Part shown: positions 1 through 8,627 of the stretch, piece by piece
Numbering within the stretch: the stretch's first letter is position 1
Layout of the letters: the number at the start of each line of letters is the position of its first letter
From: CAZWDL01 sp964632995
GTDB lineage: Bacteria > Bacteroidota > Bacteroidia > Chitinophagales > Saprospiraceae
Assembly: GCA_964632995.1 (NCBI GenBank)
Contig: CAZWDL010000030.1
Location: 1-63,658 of the forward strand
Direction: 5' to 3'
Length of the DNA: 63,658 nt
Notes under the pieces: generated by a model
Seen by the model: the letters and a program-made list of their open reading frames with translations, nothing else
Told to the model about the DNA's origin: nothing
Databases searched by the model: none
Translations under genes and position numbers: made by a program

Positions 1-115
1 TCGGCCACCCAACCTTTTTATGAACAAGACGTCATGCGTGGCGTCTTGGGAGGCACAAAGATAAGGCATTTTTTGGTACCATGCCAGTCGAATAGCTGAA
101 AAATTTCGTTTGCTA

Positions 116-268
116 AGTTTAGAAGTTTAGCTACTGCCCCTGCTGGGGCAGCTGGTTTAGGAGTTTAGATCTGAACCCGGAAGTTTCATTTTCAGATCTT
201 CTAAACGCCTAAACAGGAAGCCCGACCAGACGGTCCGTAGGAAGGACGCCGCGCTAAACTTCTAAACT
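116..268. repeat. Nested inverted repeats built from GTTTAG-type units
   Basis: Arms at 116-131 and 253-268 are perfect reverse complements over 16 bases (core GTTTAGAAGTTTAG). Inside them, 155-175 pairs with 191-214 with only a small bulge and a mismatch (GTTTAGGAGTTTAG type). A separate 7-bp hairpin, CTGCCCC/GGGGCAG, lies at 134-151. Together they could fold into one long branched structure. They lie downstream of the 3' end of the reverse-strand lipoprotein gene, so transcription termination or RNA stabilisation is possible, but there is no clear T-run. The rest of 1-364 holds no gene that I can support. Confidence 0.7.
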
Positions 269-364
269 GTTGTCGACTTGTTTCATAAATGACGCTAAAT
301 ACATCATTTGCAAATCAGTTCTTCCACAGAGCAGGCTTAAAACCCTGTTATCCGCTCCGGCTAC

Positions 365-1117
365 TCACTCCATCATTTCGGGATGGTACATTTCTTTAAA
401 CTGCTCTTCGAGCTCCGCCATCGGATAGCGATCGCGGAGGGCGTAAGCCAGGGTGAAGCCGGGAGAGATATTTTTTTGGTAATAGACCAGTCCGAGGTCC
501 TCAGCGTAGATTTCGATCCCGTCGTATTGTTTTTCGAAGACGCCTTCCTTGTCGTATTCGAAGAGTTCGCGCACCTCGAAGGTGATGGCGTCGTAATCTT
601 CTCCTTGATAAGTATAGGTGGTATCACCGCTAAAGCGGCGGTTCTTGATGACCCGGGTGACGGCTCCTGGATCAAGGGGGGAGGTCCATTCCACTTTGTA
701 GAGGAAAACACCACCGGAGTCGCGTACATAAAAGGGGAAAACATTGCCGGCCTCGATATCGACGGGGATTTGAATCTGTTTTCCGGTGGAGTCGCGTTCG
801 TAGAGAAACATTTCTTCCAGGAGCATGCCGTTGTTGACCAGTTCCTCGCGTACGAACTGCAGGGGCAACAACTCGTATTCATAGTAGGCGCCGGTGAGGA
901 AAACGCTGTCTTCAAAGAGGAGAGAGCGATAATACCAGTAGGCGGGCGACAGAGAATCGTTGTGCACCGGCTGATACTCATAAACCAAGCCTTCGGTCAA
1001 GTCCTTCAGCGGAAAGTAATAATCGCGAATATCACGGCGGTCTCCGTCATTCTGGCAGCCGAAGAGCAGGGGAAGCAGTACCGGCAACAGTAACAAGGGG
1101 ATGAAATTTCTGATCAT
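365..1117 (-). CDS. Predicted lipoprotein, function unknown
   Basis: A 250-residue protein with a hydrophobic signal segment (about residues 4-19) ending in LLFGC, so Cys21 is the likely lipidated residue. The mature part is rich in Tyr, Glu and Asp, with many short strand-like stretches, and has no motif I recognise. It should sit in the outer or inner membrane facing the periplasm. It is transcribed away from secA, with about 300 bases between the two starts, and nested inverted repeats follow its 3' end. The signal peptide and continuous frame make the gene credible; the function is unknown. Confidence 0.75.
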   Translation of the reverse strand: MIRNFIPLLLLPVLLPLLFGCQNDGDRRDIRDYYFPLKDLTEGLVYEYQPVHNDSLSPAYWYYRSLLFEDSVFLTGAYYEYELLPLQFVREELVNNGMLLEEMFLYERDSTGKQIQIPVDIEAGNVFPFYVRDSGGVFLYKVEWTSPLDPGAVTRVIKNRRFSGDTTYTYQGEDYDAITFEVRELFEYDKEGVFEKQYDGIEIYAEDLGLVYYQKNISPGFTLAYALRDRYPMAELEEQFKEMYHPEMME

Positions 1118-1246
1118 CAGTGCAGGCTTGTTTTTGCAAAGTCTGTTTATAAAGGGCTGAAGTAAAAGGGTTTAAGTGGGGGGTGATCTTTTTTTCACTT
1201 TGCTTAAAGCGAATTTTCCTTAACGAAACTATCCATAGCCGATAAA

Positions 1247-1316
1247 TGTTTTAACTAAATGGTAAAAGCGGCAGTTCCTGCTCAACCAGTTAAATAAAGC
1301 TGCTGTTTTAACTAAA
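1247..1316. repeat. Direct repeat TGTTTTAACTAAA in the lipoprotein-secA intergenic region
   Basis: The 13-mer TGTTTTAACTAAA occurs exactly at 1247-1259 and 1304-1316, 57 bases apart, and a related CAGTTAAA lies at 1287-1294. A short palindrome TGCCA-ATA-TGGCA follows at 1320-1332. These lie in the AT-rich gap of about 315 bases between the divergent lipoprotein and secA genes, which holds no other gene. They could be regulator sites for either gene, or chance in AT-rich DNA. Confidence 0.45.
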
Positions 1317-1390
1317 AAATGCCAATATGGCACGCTATTGAGCCGTTTACCACTTTGGTATAATATGTGAAGTAGGTAGTAAATATATCG

Positions 1391-1398
1391 TATCTTTG
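1391..1398 (+). promoter_or_regulatory. Likely -7 element for secA (TATCTTTG)
   Basis: TATCTTTG matches the Bacteroidota -7 consensus TAnnTTTG exactly and lies 35 bases before the chosen secA ATG. No TTG is found at the usual distance upstream, so only half of the promoter is supported. A sigma70-like TATAAT is present at 1359-1364 but is less expected in this phylum. Confidence 0.5.
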
Positions 1399-1433
1399 CT
1401 CCGCTTAATGGATCACTATTGAAAATTCTCTAT

Positions 1434-4400
1434 ATGTTTGATTTTATATCTAATTCTGTAAAAAAGATCTTCGGCACCAAGTACGAACGGGACATCAAAA
1501 CTTACGGTCCGATCGTCGATGAGATTAACGAAATATACGAAGATCTGCACGATATCAGCAACGATGAATTGCGTAATAAAACCCTCCGCTTTCGCGAGCG
1601 CATCGGAGAGTATCTTTCAGATATCGATGCGGAGGTCGAGCAACTGGAAAAGGAGGCTGACGATGAAGAAAACCTGGGTCAGAAGGAAGCGCTTTTCAAG
1701 GAAATAGACCAGTTAAAGGAAGATCGCGATAAGGCGCTGGAGGAAGTGCTACAGGAAATCCTTCCCGAAGCATTTGCTGTAGTTAAGGAAACAGCCCGTC
1801 GTTTTAAAGATAATAATACACTGACCGTCACGGCTACGGATCATGATCGCGACCTGGCGGCCAATCCCAAAAGAAACTACGTCAAAATCGAGGGTGATAA
1901 GGCCGTCTGGAAAAACCAGTGGGTAGCCGCCGGCGGCGAGATTACCTGGGATATGGTGCACTACGACGTGCAGCTTATCGGTGGTATGGTACTGCACGAC
2001 GGCAAAATTGCCGAGATGGCAACGGGTGAAGGTAAAACGCTGGTCGCTACCCTGCCCGCTTATCTCAACGGGCTCTCCGGTCAGGGCGTACACGTCATTA
2101 CTGTGAACGACTATCTGGCCCGGCGCGACCAGGAATGGATAGGCCCTATCTTCGAATTCCTCCTGCTCACGATTGATTGTATCGACAAATACCGGCCGCA
2201 CTCCAAGGAGCGCAAGCAGGCCTATGAGTGCGATATTACCTACGGCACCAATAACGAATTCGGTTTCGATTACCTGCGCGATAATATGGTGCGTTCTACC
2301 GAGGAGATGGTGCAGCGCAAGCATCACTTCACCATGGTGGATGAGGTCGACTCCGTACTGGTTGATGACGCACGGACGCCATTGATCATTTCAGGTCCCG
2401 TTCCGAAAGGGTCTGAAGACCAGGAGTACATCGAACTGAAACCGGATGTAGAAAGACTGATCAGCCAGCAGCGTAAGCTGGCGACGGAATATTTGGCGGA
2501 AGCCAAAAAACTCTTCAAAGAGGGCGAAACCGGAAACGAGGAGGGAGAAGCCGGCATGGCGCTTTTACGAGCCTATCGGGCACTTCCCAAGTACCGCCCT
2601 CTGATCAAGTTTCTCAGCGAGGAAGGGGTGCGCGTAATGCTGCAGCGGGCGGAAAACTTCTATATGCAGGAGCAGTCGAAAAACATGCACCTGGTAGATG
2701 AACCGCTCTACTTTACCATCGATGAAAAGAACCGGCAGGTGGAACTCACCGACCGCGGCGCCGAATTCCTGGCAGGATTTACCGATGATCCCAACTTCTT
2801 TGTCATGCCCGATATTGCAACAGAGATGGTTGAGATCGATAGCAAGGAGGAGCTTAGTGAACAGGAGCGCGAAGAAGAAAAAACCAAACTCTCACAGGAC
2901 TTCGCCGTCAAGTCGAAGCGACTTCACTCCATGAGCCAGCTGCTAAAGGCTTACACGCTCTTCGAACGCGATGACGAGTACGTGGTCATGGACGGCCAGG
3001 TCAAGATCGTAGATGAGCAGACCGGCCGTATGATGGAAGGCCGCCGCTATTCCGACGGCTTGCACCAGGCGCTGGAAGCCAAGGAGAATGTAAAGGTGGG
3101 CGATATTACGCAGACCTACGCGACGGTGACGCTGCAGAACTACTTCCGCATGTACCACAAGCTGGCCGGTATGACCGGTACTGCTGAAACGGAAGCCAGC
3201 GAATTCTGGGAAATATATAAGCTCGATGTGGTTGTCATTCCCACCAACCGGCCGATTGTCCGGGATGACCGCGAAGACATGGTCTTCAAAACCGCCCGGG
3301 AGAAGTTTAACGCCGTTATCGATGAAATTGTCGCGCTCTCCGAAGCCGGCCGCCCCGTACTGGTGGGTACTACCTCCGTTGATGTTTCCGAGAAGCTGAG
3401 CCGTATGCTCAAGCTTCGGGGATTGAATCACAACGTTCTCAATGCCAAGCAGCACCAGCGGGAAGCCGAGATCGTCGCCGAAGCCGGCAAACCCGGCAGA
3501 GTAACCATCGCAACTAATATGGCCGGCCGGGGTACGGATATCAAAATTACCCAGGCTGTTCGCGAAGCAGGAGGGCTAGCCATCGTAGGTACCGAGCGTC
3601 ACGACTCGCGGCGTATCGACCGGCAGCTGCGCGGTCGCGCCGGACGTCAGGGTGATCCCGGTAGTTCGCAGTTCTACATCTCGCTGGAGGATAACCTCAT
3701 GCGCCTCTTCCAGTCGGAGCGCATCGCCAAACTCATGGACCGGATGGGCCACCAGGAGGGCGAAGTGATCCAGCACCCGATGGTCTCCAAGTCTATCGAA
3801 CGAGCGCAGAAGAAAGTTGAGGAAAACAACTTCGGTATCCGGAAGCGACTGCTCGAGTACGATGATGTGATGAATATTCAGCGGGAAGCCATCTACAAGA
3901 AACGCAAAAATGCCCTCTCCGGGCAGCGCCTCTCCGTCGACCTCAACAACATGTTTCACTCCCTGATGGAAAGCCTGGTGATCACACATCGCGAATCGGG
4001 TGATTTCGAAAGCTTCCGCAAAGATTCGGTAGGGCTGCTGGGACTGGACCCCCAGGGACGTATGGATCCCATCGACTTTAAGGAGGGGTCGGAGGACGAA
4101 ATCGTCGAGCGTTTCCAGGAGCAATTCACCGAGTATTACCACCGGAAAGGGGATCATATCACCGAACTGCTGATGCCCCAAATTAGTCATGTACACGAGA
4201 CGCAGGGCAATCAGTACAAGCGCATACTCATTCCGTTTACCGACGGCCGTTCCAATCCTCTGCCCATTACGGCCGATATTGAAAAGGCCGTGAAAACCGG
4301 TGGCAAATCGATCATTGAGGACATCGAAAAAGCGGTTACCCTGGCCCTTATCGACGATAAGTGGAAGGAACACCTGCGCTCGATGGATGAACTCAAAGAA

Positions 4401-4778
4401 TCGGTACAGGCTGCTTCTTTCGAACAGAAGGATCCGCTCGTTATCTATAAGATGGAAGCCTATAATCTCTTCGAACAGCTGATTTTTTTGATCAACGAAG
4501 AAGTGACTTCCTATCTGTCAAAGGGGACCCTGGTATTCGCTGACGGCACCACGCTGGAACAAGCCCGCGAACAACGCACCGACCTTAGCAAGGTACGGAC
4601 CAGTCGCAACGACGGTTCCTCGCAAACGCCTGAAGATACCCGGCGCGCCGCTGAGTCGGTCAGCCGCAAGCAGGCCAAACCGGAAACCTTCGTGCGCCAG
4701 GGGGATAAAGTCGGACGGAATGATCCATGCCCCTGTGGAAGTGGGAAGAAGTATAAGCACTGCCACGGAAGAGTTTAG
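1434..4778 (+). CDS. secA: Preprotein translocase ATPase SecA
   Basis: SecA is the ATP-driven motor that pushes unfolded preproteins through the SecYEG channel of the inner membrane. The nucleotide-binding motif ATGEGKT lies near residue 200, a DEVD helicase motif near 305, and the second motor domain carries the TNMAGRGTDI and QLRGRAGRQGD signatures. The tail has the zinc-binding CPCGSGKKYKHCH motif, which in other SecA proteins binds SecB or ribosomes. At about 1,114 residues it is longer than E. coli SecA (901), as is usual in Bacteroidota. I start at ATG 1434 (MFDFISNSVKKIFG), the normal N-terminus; a TTG at 1419 would add five residues. Confidence 0.98.
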   Translation: MFDFISNSVKKIFGTKYERDIKTYGPIVDEINEIYEDLHDISNDELRNKTLRFRERIGEYLSDIDAEVEQLEKEADDEENLGQKEALFKEIDQLKEDRDKALEEVLQEILPEAFAVVKETARRFKDNNTLTVTATDHDRDLAANPKRNYVKIEGDKAVWKNQWVAAGGEITWDMVHYDVQLIGGMVLHDGKIAEMATGEGKTLVATLPAYLNGLSGQGVHVITVNDYLARRDQEWIGPIFEFLLLTIDCIDKYRPHSKERKQAYECDITYGTNNEFGFDYLRDNMVRSTEEMVQRKHHFTMVDEVDSVLVDDARTPLIISGPVPKGSEDQEYIELKPDVERLISQQRKLATEYLAEAKKLFKEGETGNEEGEAGMALLRAYRALPKYRPLIKFLSEEGVRVMLQRAENFYMQEQSKNMHLVDEPLYFTIDEKNRQVELTDRGAEFLAGFTDDPNFFVMPDIATEMVEIDSKEELSEQEREEEKTKLSQDFAVKSKRLHSMSQLLKAYTLFERDDEYVVMDGQVKIVDEQTGRMMEGRRYSDGLHQALEAKENVKVGDITQTYATVTLQNYFRMYHKLAGMTGTAETEASEFWEIYKLDVVVIPTNRPIVRDDREDMVFKTAREKFNAVIDEIVALSEAGRPVLVGTTSVDVSEKLSRMLKLRGLNHNVLNAKQHQREAEIVAEAGKPGRVTIATNMAGRGTDIKITQAVREAGGLAIVGTERHDSRRIDRQLRGRAGRQGDPGSSQFYISLEDNLMRLFQSERIAKLMDRMGHQEGEVIQHPMVSKSIERAQKKVEENNFGIRKRLLEYDDVMNIQREAIYKKRKNALSGQRLSVDLNNMFHSLMESLVITHRESGDFESFRKDSVGLLGLDPQGRMDPIDFKEGSEDEIVERFQEQFTEYYHRKGDHITELLMPQISHVHETQGNQYKRILIPFTDGRSNPLPITADIEKAVKTGGKSIIEDIEKAVTLALIDDKWKEHLRSMDELKESVQAASFEQKDPLVIYKMEAYNLFEQLIFLINEEVTSYLSKGTLVFADGTTLEQAREQRTDLSKVRTSRNDGSSQTPEDTRRAAESVSRKQAKPETFVRQGDKVGRNDPCPCGSGKKYKHCHGRV

Positions 4779-4832
4779 TGCGCGGCGCACTTAGGATGCG
4801 ACCCTCAGGGGGAAATTTACCAGTAATAGCCA

Positions 4833-5498
4833 ATGATAAATTCCATGAACCTAGCCACTTACATTGACCATACGATTCTCAAGCCGGATACGAGAATGGA
4901 GGATGTCCGGCAAGTTTGTGAAGAGGCTGTCACCCATCAGTTTGCAGCGGTGTGTATTCCTCCTTACTTTGTTAAAAATGCCTACCAGTTATTGGAGAAC
5001 AGCCCGGTAAAAGTGGCTACTGTCATCGGATTTCCGATGGGGTACTCCGCAACTTTTGCGAAAGTCGAGGAGATCAAACGGGCTATTGATGAGGAAGCGG
5101 ATGAAGTGGATGTTGTTATCAACCTGTGTGCTGTCAAGAGCCAGAACTGGAACTATGTGCGGAACGATATTGCCAGCATGACGGCGGCCGCTCATCTCAA
5201 AGCAAAGAAAATTAAAGTTATCCTGGAAACGGGTTTGCTGACCGATGATGAAATTCTTGGTATGGCCGGCATCTGCCGGGAATTTGAACCCGACTTTGTT
5301 AAAACCTCCACGGGGTTCAACGGAGGCGGCGCTACTTTGCGGGTCGTGGAAATGCTCAAACAGGAACTCAGCGGCACCCCGATAAAGATCAAGGCTTCGG
5401 GAGGTATTCGCAGCGCCGGGGATGCCCGGGCTATGATCGAGGCCGGCGCCGAGCGCCTGGGCAGCTCTTCCGGGGTAGGAATAGTAAAGGATTCGTAG
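4833..5498 (+). CDS. deoC: Deoxyribose-phosphate aldolase
   Basis: DeoC cleaves 2-deoxyribose 5-phosphate into glyceraldehyde 3-phosphate and acetaldehyde during deoxynucleoside breakdown in the cytoplasm. The protein (221 residues) shows the N-terminal YIDHTILKPD motif, the Schiff-base lysine in FVKTSTGF near residue 157, and the C-terminal KASGGIR phosphate-binding stretch, all in the expected order for this TIM barrel. The length is typical. It lies 54 bases downstream of secA on the same strand. A second in-frame ATG at 4845 may be the real start, since MNLATYIDHT resembles the usual N-terminus more closely. Confidence 0.95.
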   Translation: MINSMNLATYIDHTILKPDTRMEDVRQVCEEAVTHQFAAVCIPPYFVKNAYQLLENSPVKVATVIGFPMGYSATFAKVEEIKRAIDEEADEVDVVINLCAVKSQNWNYVRNDIASMTAAAHLKAKKIKVILETGLLTDDEILGMAGICREFEPDFVKTSTGFNGGGATLRVVEMLKQELSGTPIKIKASGGIRSAGDARAMIEAGAERLGSSSGVGIVKDS

Positions 5499-5521
5499 TA
5501 TATTTACGTTAAAAACACAGA

Positions 5522-5917
5522 ATGAGCCGTTTTTTCGCCCTTTTTCTTCTGAGTTACCTCTTTTCTGCTCCGGTAATGGCCCAAAAGATCCAAATCGAAG
5601 AACAGCCGTTGATCGCGCAGATGATGGATCAGTTTGTTCAAGCTAACAAGGCCAGAAACACGGTAGATGGCTGGCGCATTGAAATTCTGGCGACCACCAG
5701 CCGGCAGCAGATGGAAAACGTCATGCAGTCCTTTCAGTATCAGTATCCCAATCTGCCCATCGACTGGGTGCACAACAACCCTTACTTCAAACTCCGGGTC
5801 GGCGCTTTCGCTACCAAACTGGAAGCGACGCACATGTTGCACGTACTGAAGAAAGATTATCCCGGCGCTTACCGGGTGATGGACAATAAAATGAAGCCCG
5901 AGGAGTTGATCAATTAA
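5522..5917 (+). CDS. Secreted SPOR-domain protein
   Basis: A 131-residue protein with a signal peptide (about residues 1-20, ending PVMAQ). Residues of roughly 50-125 look like one SPOR domain: GWRIEILATTSRQQMENV at its start and FKLRVGAFATKLEATHML in its second half. SPOR domains bind denuded peptidoglycan glycan strands. It lies 23 bases after deoC and 20 bases before rodA, so it may be co-transcribed with rodA and share a role in wall growth; that link is inference. TATATTTA, one mismatch from the -7 consensus, lies just upstream. Confidence 0.8.
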   Translation: MSRFFALFLLSYLFSAPVMAQKIQIEEQPLIAQMMDQFVQANKARNTVDGWRIEILATTSRQQMENVMQSFQYQYPNLPIDWVHNNPYFKLRVGAFATKLEATHMLHVLKKDYPGAYRVMDNKMKPEELIN

Positions 5918-5937
5918 AGCACAGTGAAAATAAGCGG

Positions 5938-7341
5938 ATGGCTGCCAGACTGAAGAAGAAAGCAATCAAGAAACTCGACGTGACGACCTTTTCCACCTAC
6001 CTCGGGCTGGTAGTGCTGGGATGGCTGATGATTTTTTCCGTCGGTTTCCACGAGAATCAGAGCAGCTTTTTTCAAACCTCCGCCGGTAAGCAGGCTATCT
6101 GGATCGGTATTTCTTTTTTCACCTTCATTGTAATCAGTCTGATTGACTGGAAATTCTGGCGGGCTTTTGCTTATCCCATTTATGCGGCTTCCCTGGTTTT
6201 ACTCGCCGCCGTCCTGGTTTTTGGAGTAACGATTAAAGGGGCGACTTCCTGGTTTTCGCTGGGTGGCTTTTCTTTCCAGCCTTCAGAAATCGCCAAATTC
6301 GGGACCTGTTTGGCGATGGCCAGTTTTCTCAGTGCATACAACACCGATTTAAAGGATTCCCACTCGCAGCTGATAGCCTTTGGAATATTTCTACTGCCGG
6401 TAGGGCTCATCCTGTTGCAACCCGATGCCGGGTCAGCACTCGTGTTTTTCTCCTTTCTCATTTTGCTGTACCGGGAAGGCTTGTCGCCCACTTATTACAT
6501 CATCGGCGCCTTTGTCACTGTCGTACTCCTGACGGGGCTGGTCTTCGATCCCTGGTATATTTTGCTGGTGCTCATTCTGCTGAGCATATTCATTATGGCC
6601 TTCAATTTTAACGGACACAAGCGTCCCTGGCTGGGGGGCGCCGCAGCGTTTATCGTCACCGCCGGTGTTATGACCTACGAGGGCTACCTCAATGAAGTGC
6701 TGATTGCCAGCAGCGTCACCTTTGTCGCTTTTACCTTTTATCTCTGGCGTAAAAAACGCAGCCGCTACGCGGGCCTTTTGTACACCGCTATACTGAGCGG
6801 CGGCCTGTTGGCCTATGTTTCCAATTATGCTTTCCACAACGTACTTAAACCCCATCAGCAGGAGCGGATCAAAGTATGGTTGCAACCGGGGGAATGTGAC
6901 CCGCGGGGCTCTCTGTACAATGTACTGCAATCCCAAATGGCCATCGGGTCAGGAGGTATTAAGGGCAAGGGGTTCCTCAAGGGCACGATGACCAAGCTTA
7001 ACTATGTTCCGGAGCAATCCACCGATTTTATTTTCTGTACGATTGGTGAAGAACATGGCTTCATCGGAACCTTCGGCATCGTCGGGCTGTTTTTGTTGCT
7101 GCTATATCGCATTACTGTTATCGCTGAGCGACAACGGAACAATTTCGCCAGGAACTACGCTTACGGGGTAGCCGGTATCTTTTTCATCCACTTTTTCATC
7201 AATATAGGTATGACCATGGGGCTAATGCCTATCATTGGTATTCCGCTTCCTTTCCTCAGTAAAGGCGGCTCCTCCCTGCTCGGATTTACCCTTATGATTG
7301 CGGTATTGCTCAAGCTGGATCACAATCGCTATGCGGTGTAG
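5938..7341 (+). CDS. rodA: Peptidoglycan glycosyltransferase of the RodA/FtsW (SEDS) family
   Basis: RodA polymerises lipid II into glycan strands during cell elongation, working with a class B penicillin-binding protein in the inner membrane. The 467-residue protein has about ten or more hydrophobic segments, the conserved QSTDFIFCTIGEEHGFIG stretch and the C-terminal LPFLSKGGSS motif of SEDS proteins. It is about 100 residues longer than E. coli RodA; the extra material includes two or three more hydrophobic segments and basic loops in the middle (about 200-290), as I recall for Bacteroidota members. RodA is preferred over FtsW because no division genes are nearby. Confidence 0.93.
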   Translation: MAARLKKKAIKKLDVTTFSTYLGLVVLGWLMIFSVGFHENQSSFFQTSAGKQAIWIGISFFTFIVISLIDWKFWRAFAYPIYAASLVLLAAVLVFGVTIKGATSWFSLGGFSFQPSEIAKFGTCLAMASFLSAYNTDLKDSHSQLIAFGIFLLPVGLILLQPDAGSALVFFSFLILLYREGLSPTYYIIGAFVTVVLLTGLVFDPWYILLVLILLSIFIMAFNFNGHKRPWLGGAAAFIVTAGVMTYEGYLNEVLIASSVTFVAFTFYLWRKKRSRYAGLLYTAILSGGLLAYVSNYAFHNVLKPHQQERIKVWLQPGECDPRGSLYNVLQSQMAIGSGGIKGKGFLKGTMTKLNYVPEQSTDFIFCTIGEEHGFIGTFGIVGLFLLLLYRITVIAERQRNNFARNYAYGVAGIFFIHFFINIGMTMGLMPIIGIPLPFLSKGGSSLLGFTLMIAVLLKLDHNRYAV

Positions 7342-7420
7342 CTGCCTGGCCGAAAAATGGCTTACATCTAAATTCCTTTCTCAACTGTTTACATCCACAT
7401 AAGAGACAAGCAGATTTTCC

Positions 7421-7428
7421 TATTTTTG
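7421..7428 (+). promoter_or_regulatory. Possible -7 element for tgt (TATTTTTG)
   Basis: TATTTTTG fits TAnnTTTG exactly, 16 bases before the TTG start of tgt. A transcript starting a few bases downstream would have a leader of only about ten bases. No TTG is seen at the usual upstream distance, so support is partial. Confidence 0.4.
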
Positions 7429-7444
7429 CGTTCTTGGTTACAAA

Positions 7445-8587
7445 TTGAAACACTTGTTTACTTTTCAACTTCAACACAGAGATGGCGGCAGTAAAGCGCG
7501 GGCCGGCGTGATCGAAACAGCGCACGGGCGTATTGAAACGCCTATTTTTATGCCGGTGGGTACCGCCGGCACCGTTAAAGGGGTTCACCAAAAAGAACTG
7601 GAAACGGAAGTCAAAGCCCAGATTATTCTCGGCAACACCTATCACCTCTATCTGCGACCCGGTCTGGATATTTTGCAAAAAGCCGGGGGGCTCCATTATT
7701 TCAATAGCTGGCGCCATCCTATACTTACCGATAGCGGTGGTTACCAGGTGTATTCCCTGAGCGAACGTCGCAAAATTACAGAGGAGGGCGTTACTTTCCG
7801 CTCCCATATCGACGGCTCCGAACACTTTTTTAGCCCGGAACGCGCTATGGATATACAGCGCATCATTGGGGCCGATATTATCATGGCTTTTGATGAATGT
7901 CCGCCTTACCCCTGTGATTACCGCTACGCTAAAGAGTCGATGGAACTGACTCATCGCTGGCTGAAGCGCTGCTGTGATCATTTTGACCGGCAGGAAGGAT
8001 TGTACGGTTATGAACAAGCGCTCTTTCCCATTGTACAGGGGAGTACATACGAGGATCTACGCCGGGCTTCGGCCGAAACCATCGCCAGTTTTGACCGGGC
8101 CGGCAATGCCATCGGCGGTCTCTCGGTTGGAGAACCGGCAGAAGAGATGTACCACACCTGCGAGCTGGTTTGCGATATACTACCTGCTGACAAGCCGCGT
8201 TACTTAATGGGCGTGGGAACGCCGGCCAATATCCTGGAGTGTATTGCGCTGGGCGTGGATATGTTCGACTGCGTATTACCTACGCGGAATGCCCGTCACG
8301 GCATGTTGTATACGGCTAACGGTATTATCAATATCAAAAATGCCAAATGGAAAGACGATTTCAGCCCGGTAGATGAAGAAGGCCCTTGTATGAGCAGCCG
8401 GTTTTACACCAAGGCCTATCTGCGCCATCTGATTCACAGTGGAGAATTGCTGGGGGCCCAGATAGCAAGCTTACACAACCTGAGTTTTTTCCTCTGGCTG
8501 GTGGGAGAAGCGCGCCGGCATATCACCGGTGGGGACTTCGCATCGTGGAAAAATGGAATGGTAGAGCGACTGGAACAGCGGTTGTAG
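7445..8587 (+). CDS. tgt: tRNA-guanine transglycosylase (queuine/preQ1 tRNA-ribosyltransferase)
   Basis: Tgt swaps guanine-34 of GUN-anticodon tRNAs for preQ1 in queuosine synthesis. Seen here: TDSGGYQVYSL (the DSGGFQ active-site region), GGLSVGEP, and DCVLPTRNARHG carrying the nucleophilic Asp. The length of 380 residues is normal. The zinc site is reduced: where E. coli has CxCxxC before YSRAYL, this protein has GPCMSSRF before YTKAYL, keeping one Cys. I recall the same loss in other Bacteroidota. The start is TTG 7445; the next in-frame ATG would remove conserved sequence. The permease gene follows after 40 bases, a common pairing in this phylum. Confidence 0.95.
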   Translation: MKHLFTFQLQHRDGGSKARAGVIETAHGRIETPIFMPVGTAGTVKGVHQKELETEVKAQIILGNTYHLYLRPGLDILQKAGGLHYFNSWRHPILTDSGGYQVYSLSERRKITEEGVTFRSHIDGSEHFFSPERAMDIQRIIGADIIMAFDECPPYPCDYRYAKESMELTHRWLKRCCDHFDRQEGLYGYEQALFPIVQGSTYEDLRRASAETIASFDRAGNAIGGLSVGEPAEEMYHTCELVCDILPADKPRYLMGVGTPANILECIALGVDMFDCVLPTRNARHGMLYTANGIINIKNAKWKDDFSPVDEEGPCMSSRFYTKAYLRHLIHSGELLGAQIASLHNLSFFLWLVGEARRHITGGDFASWKNGMVERLEQRL

Positions 8588-8627
8588 CCGGGTGGCGCTC
8601 TAAAAAATGTCTTGACATAAGACTGAT

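Noticed and set aside
1338..1364. Sigma70-like promoter (TTGAGC ... TATAAT) upstream of secA
   Set aside because: The spacing is short (15 bases) and Bacteroidota use TAnnTTTG; a matching element lies closer to secA.
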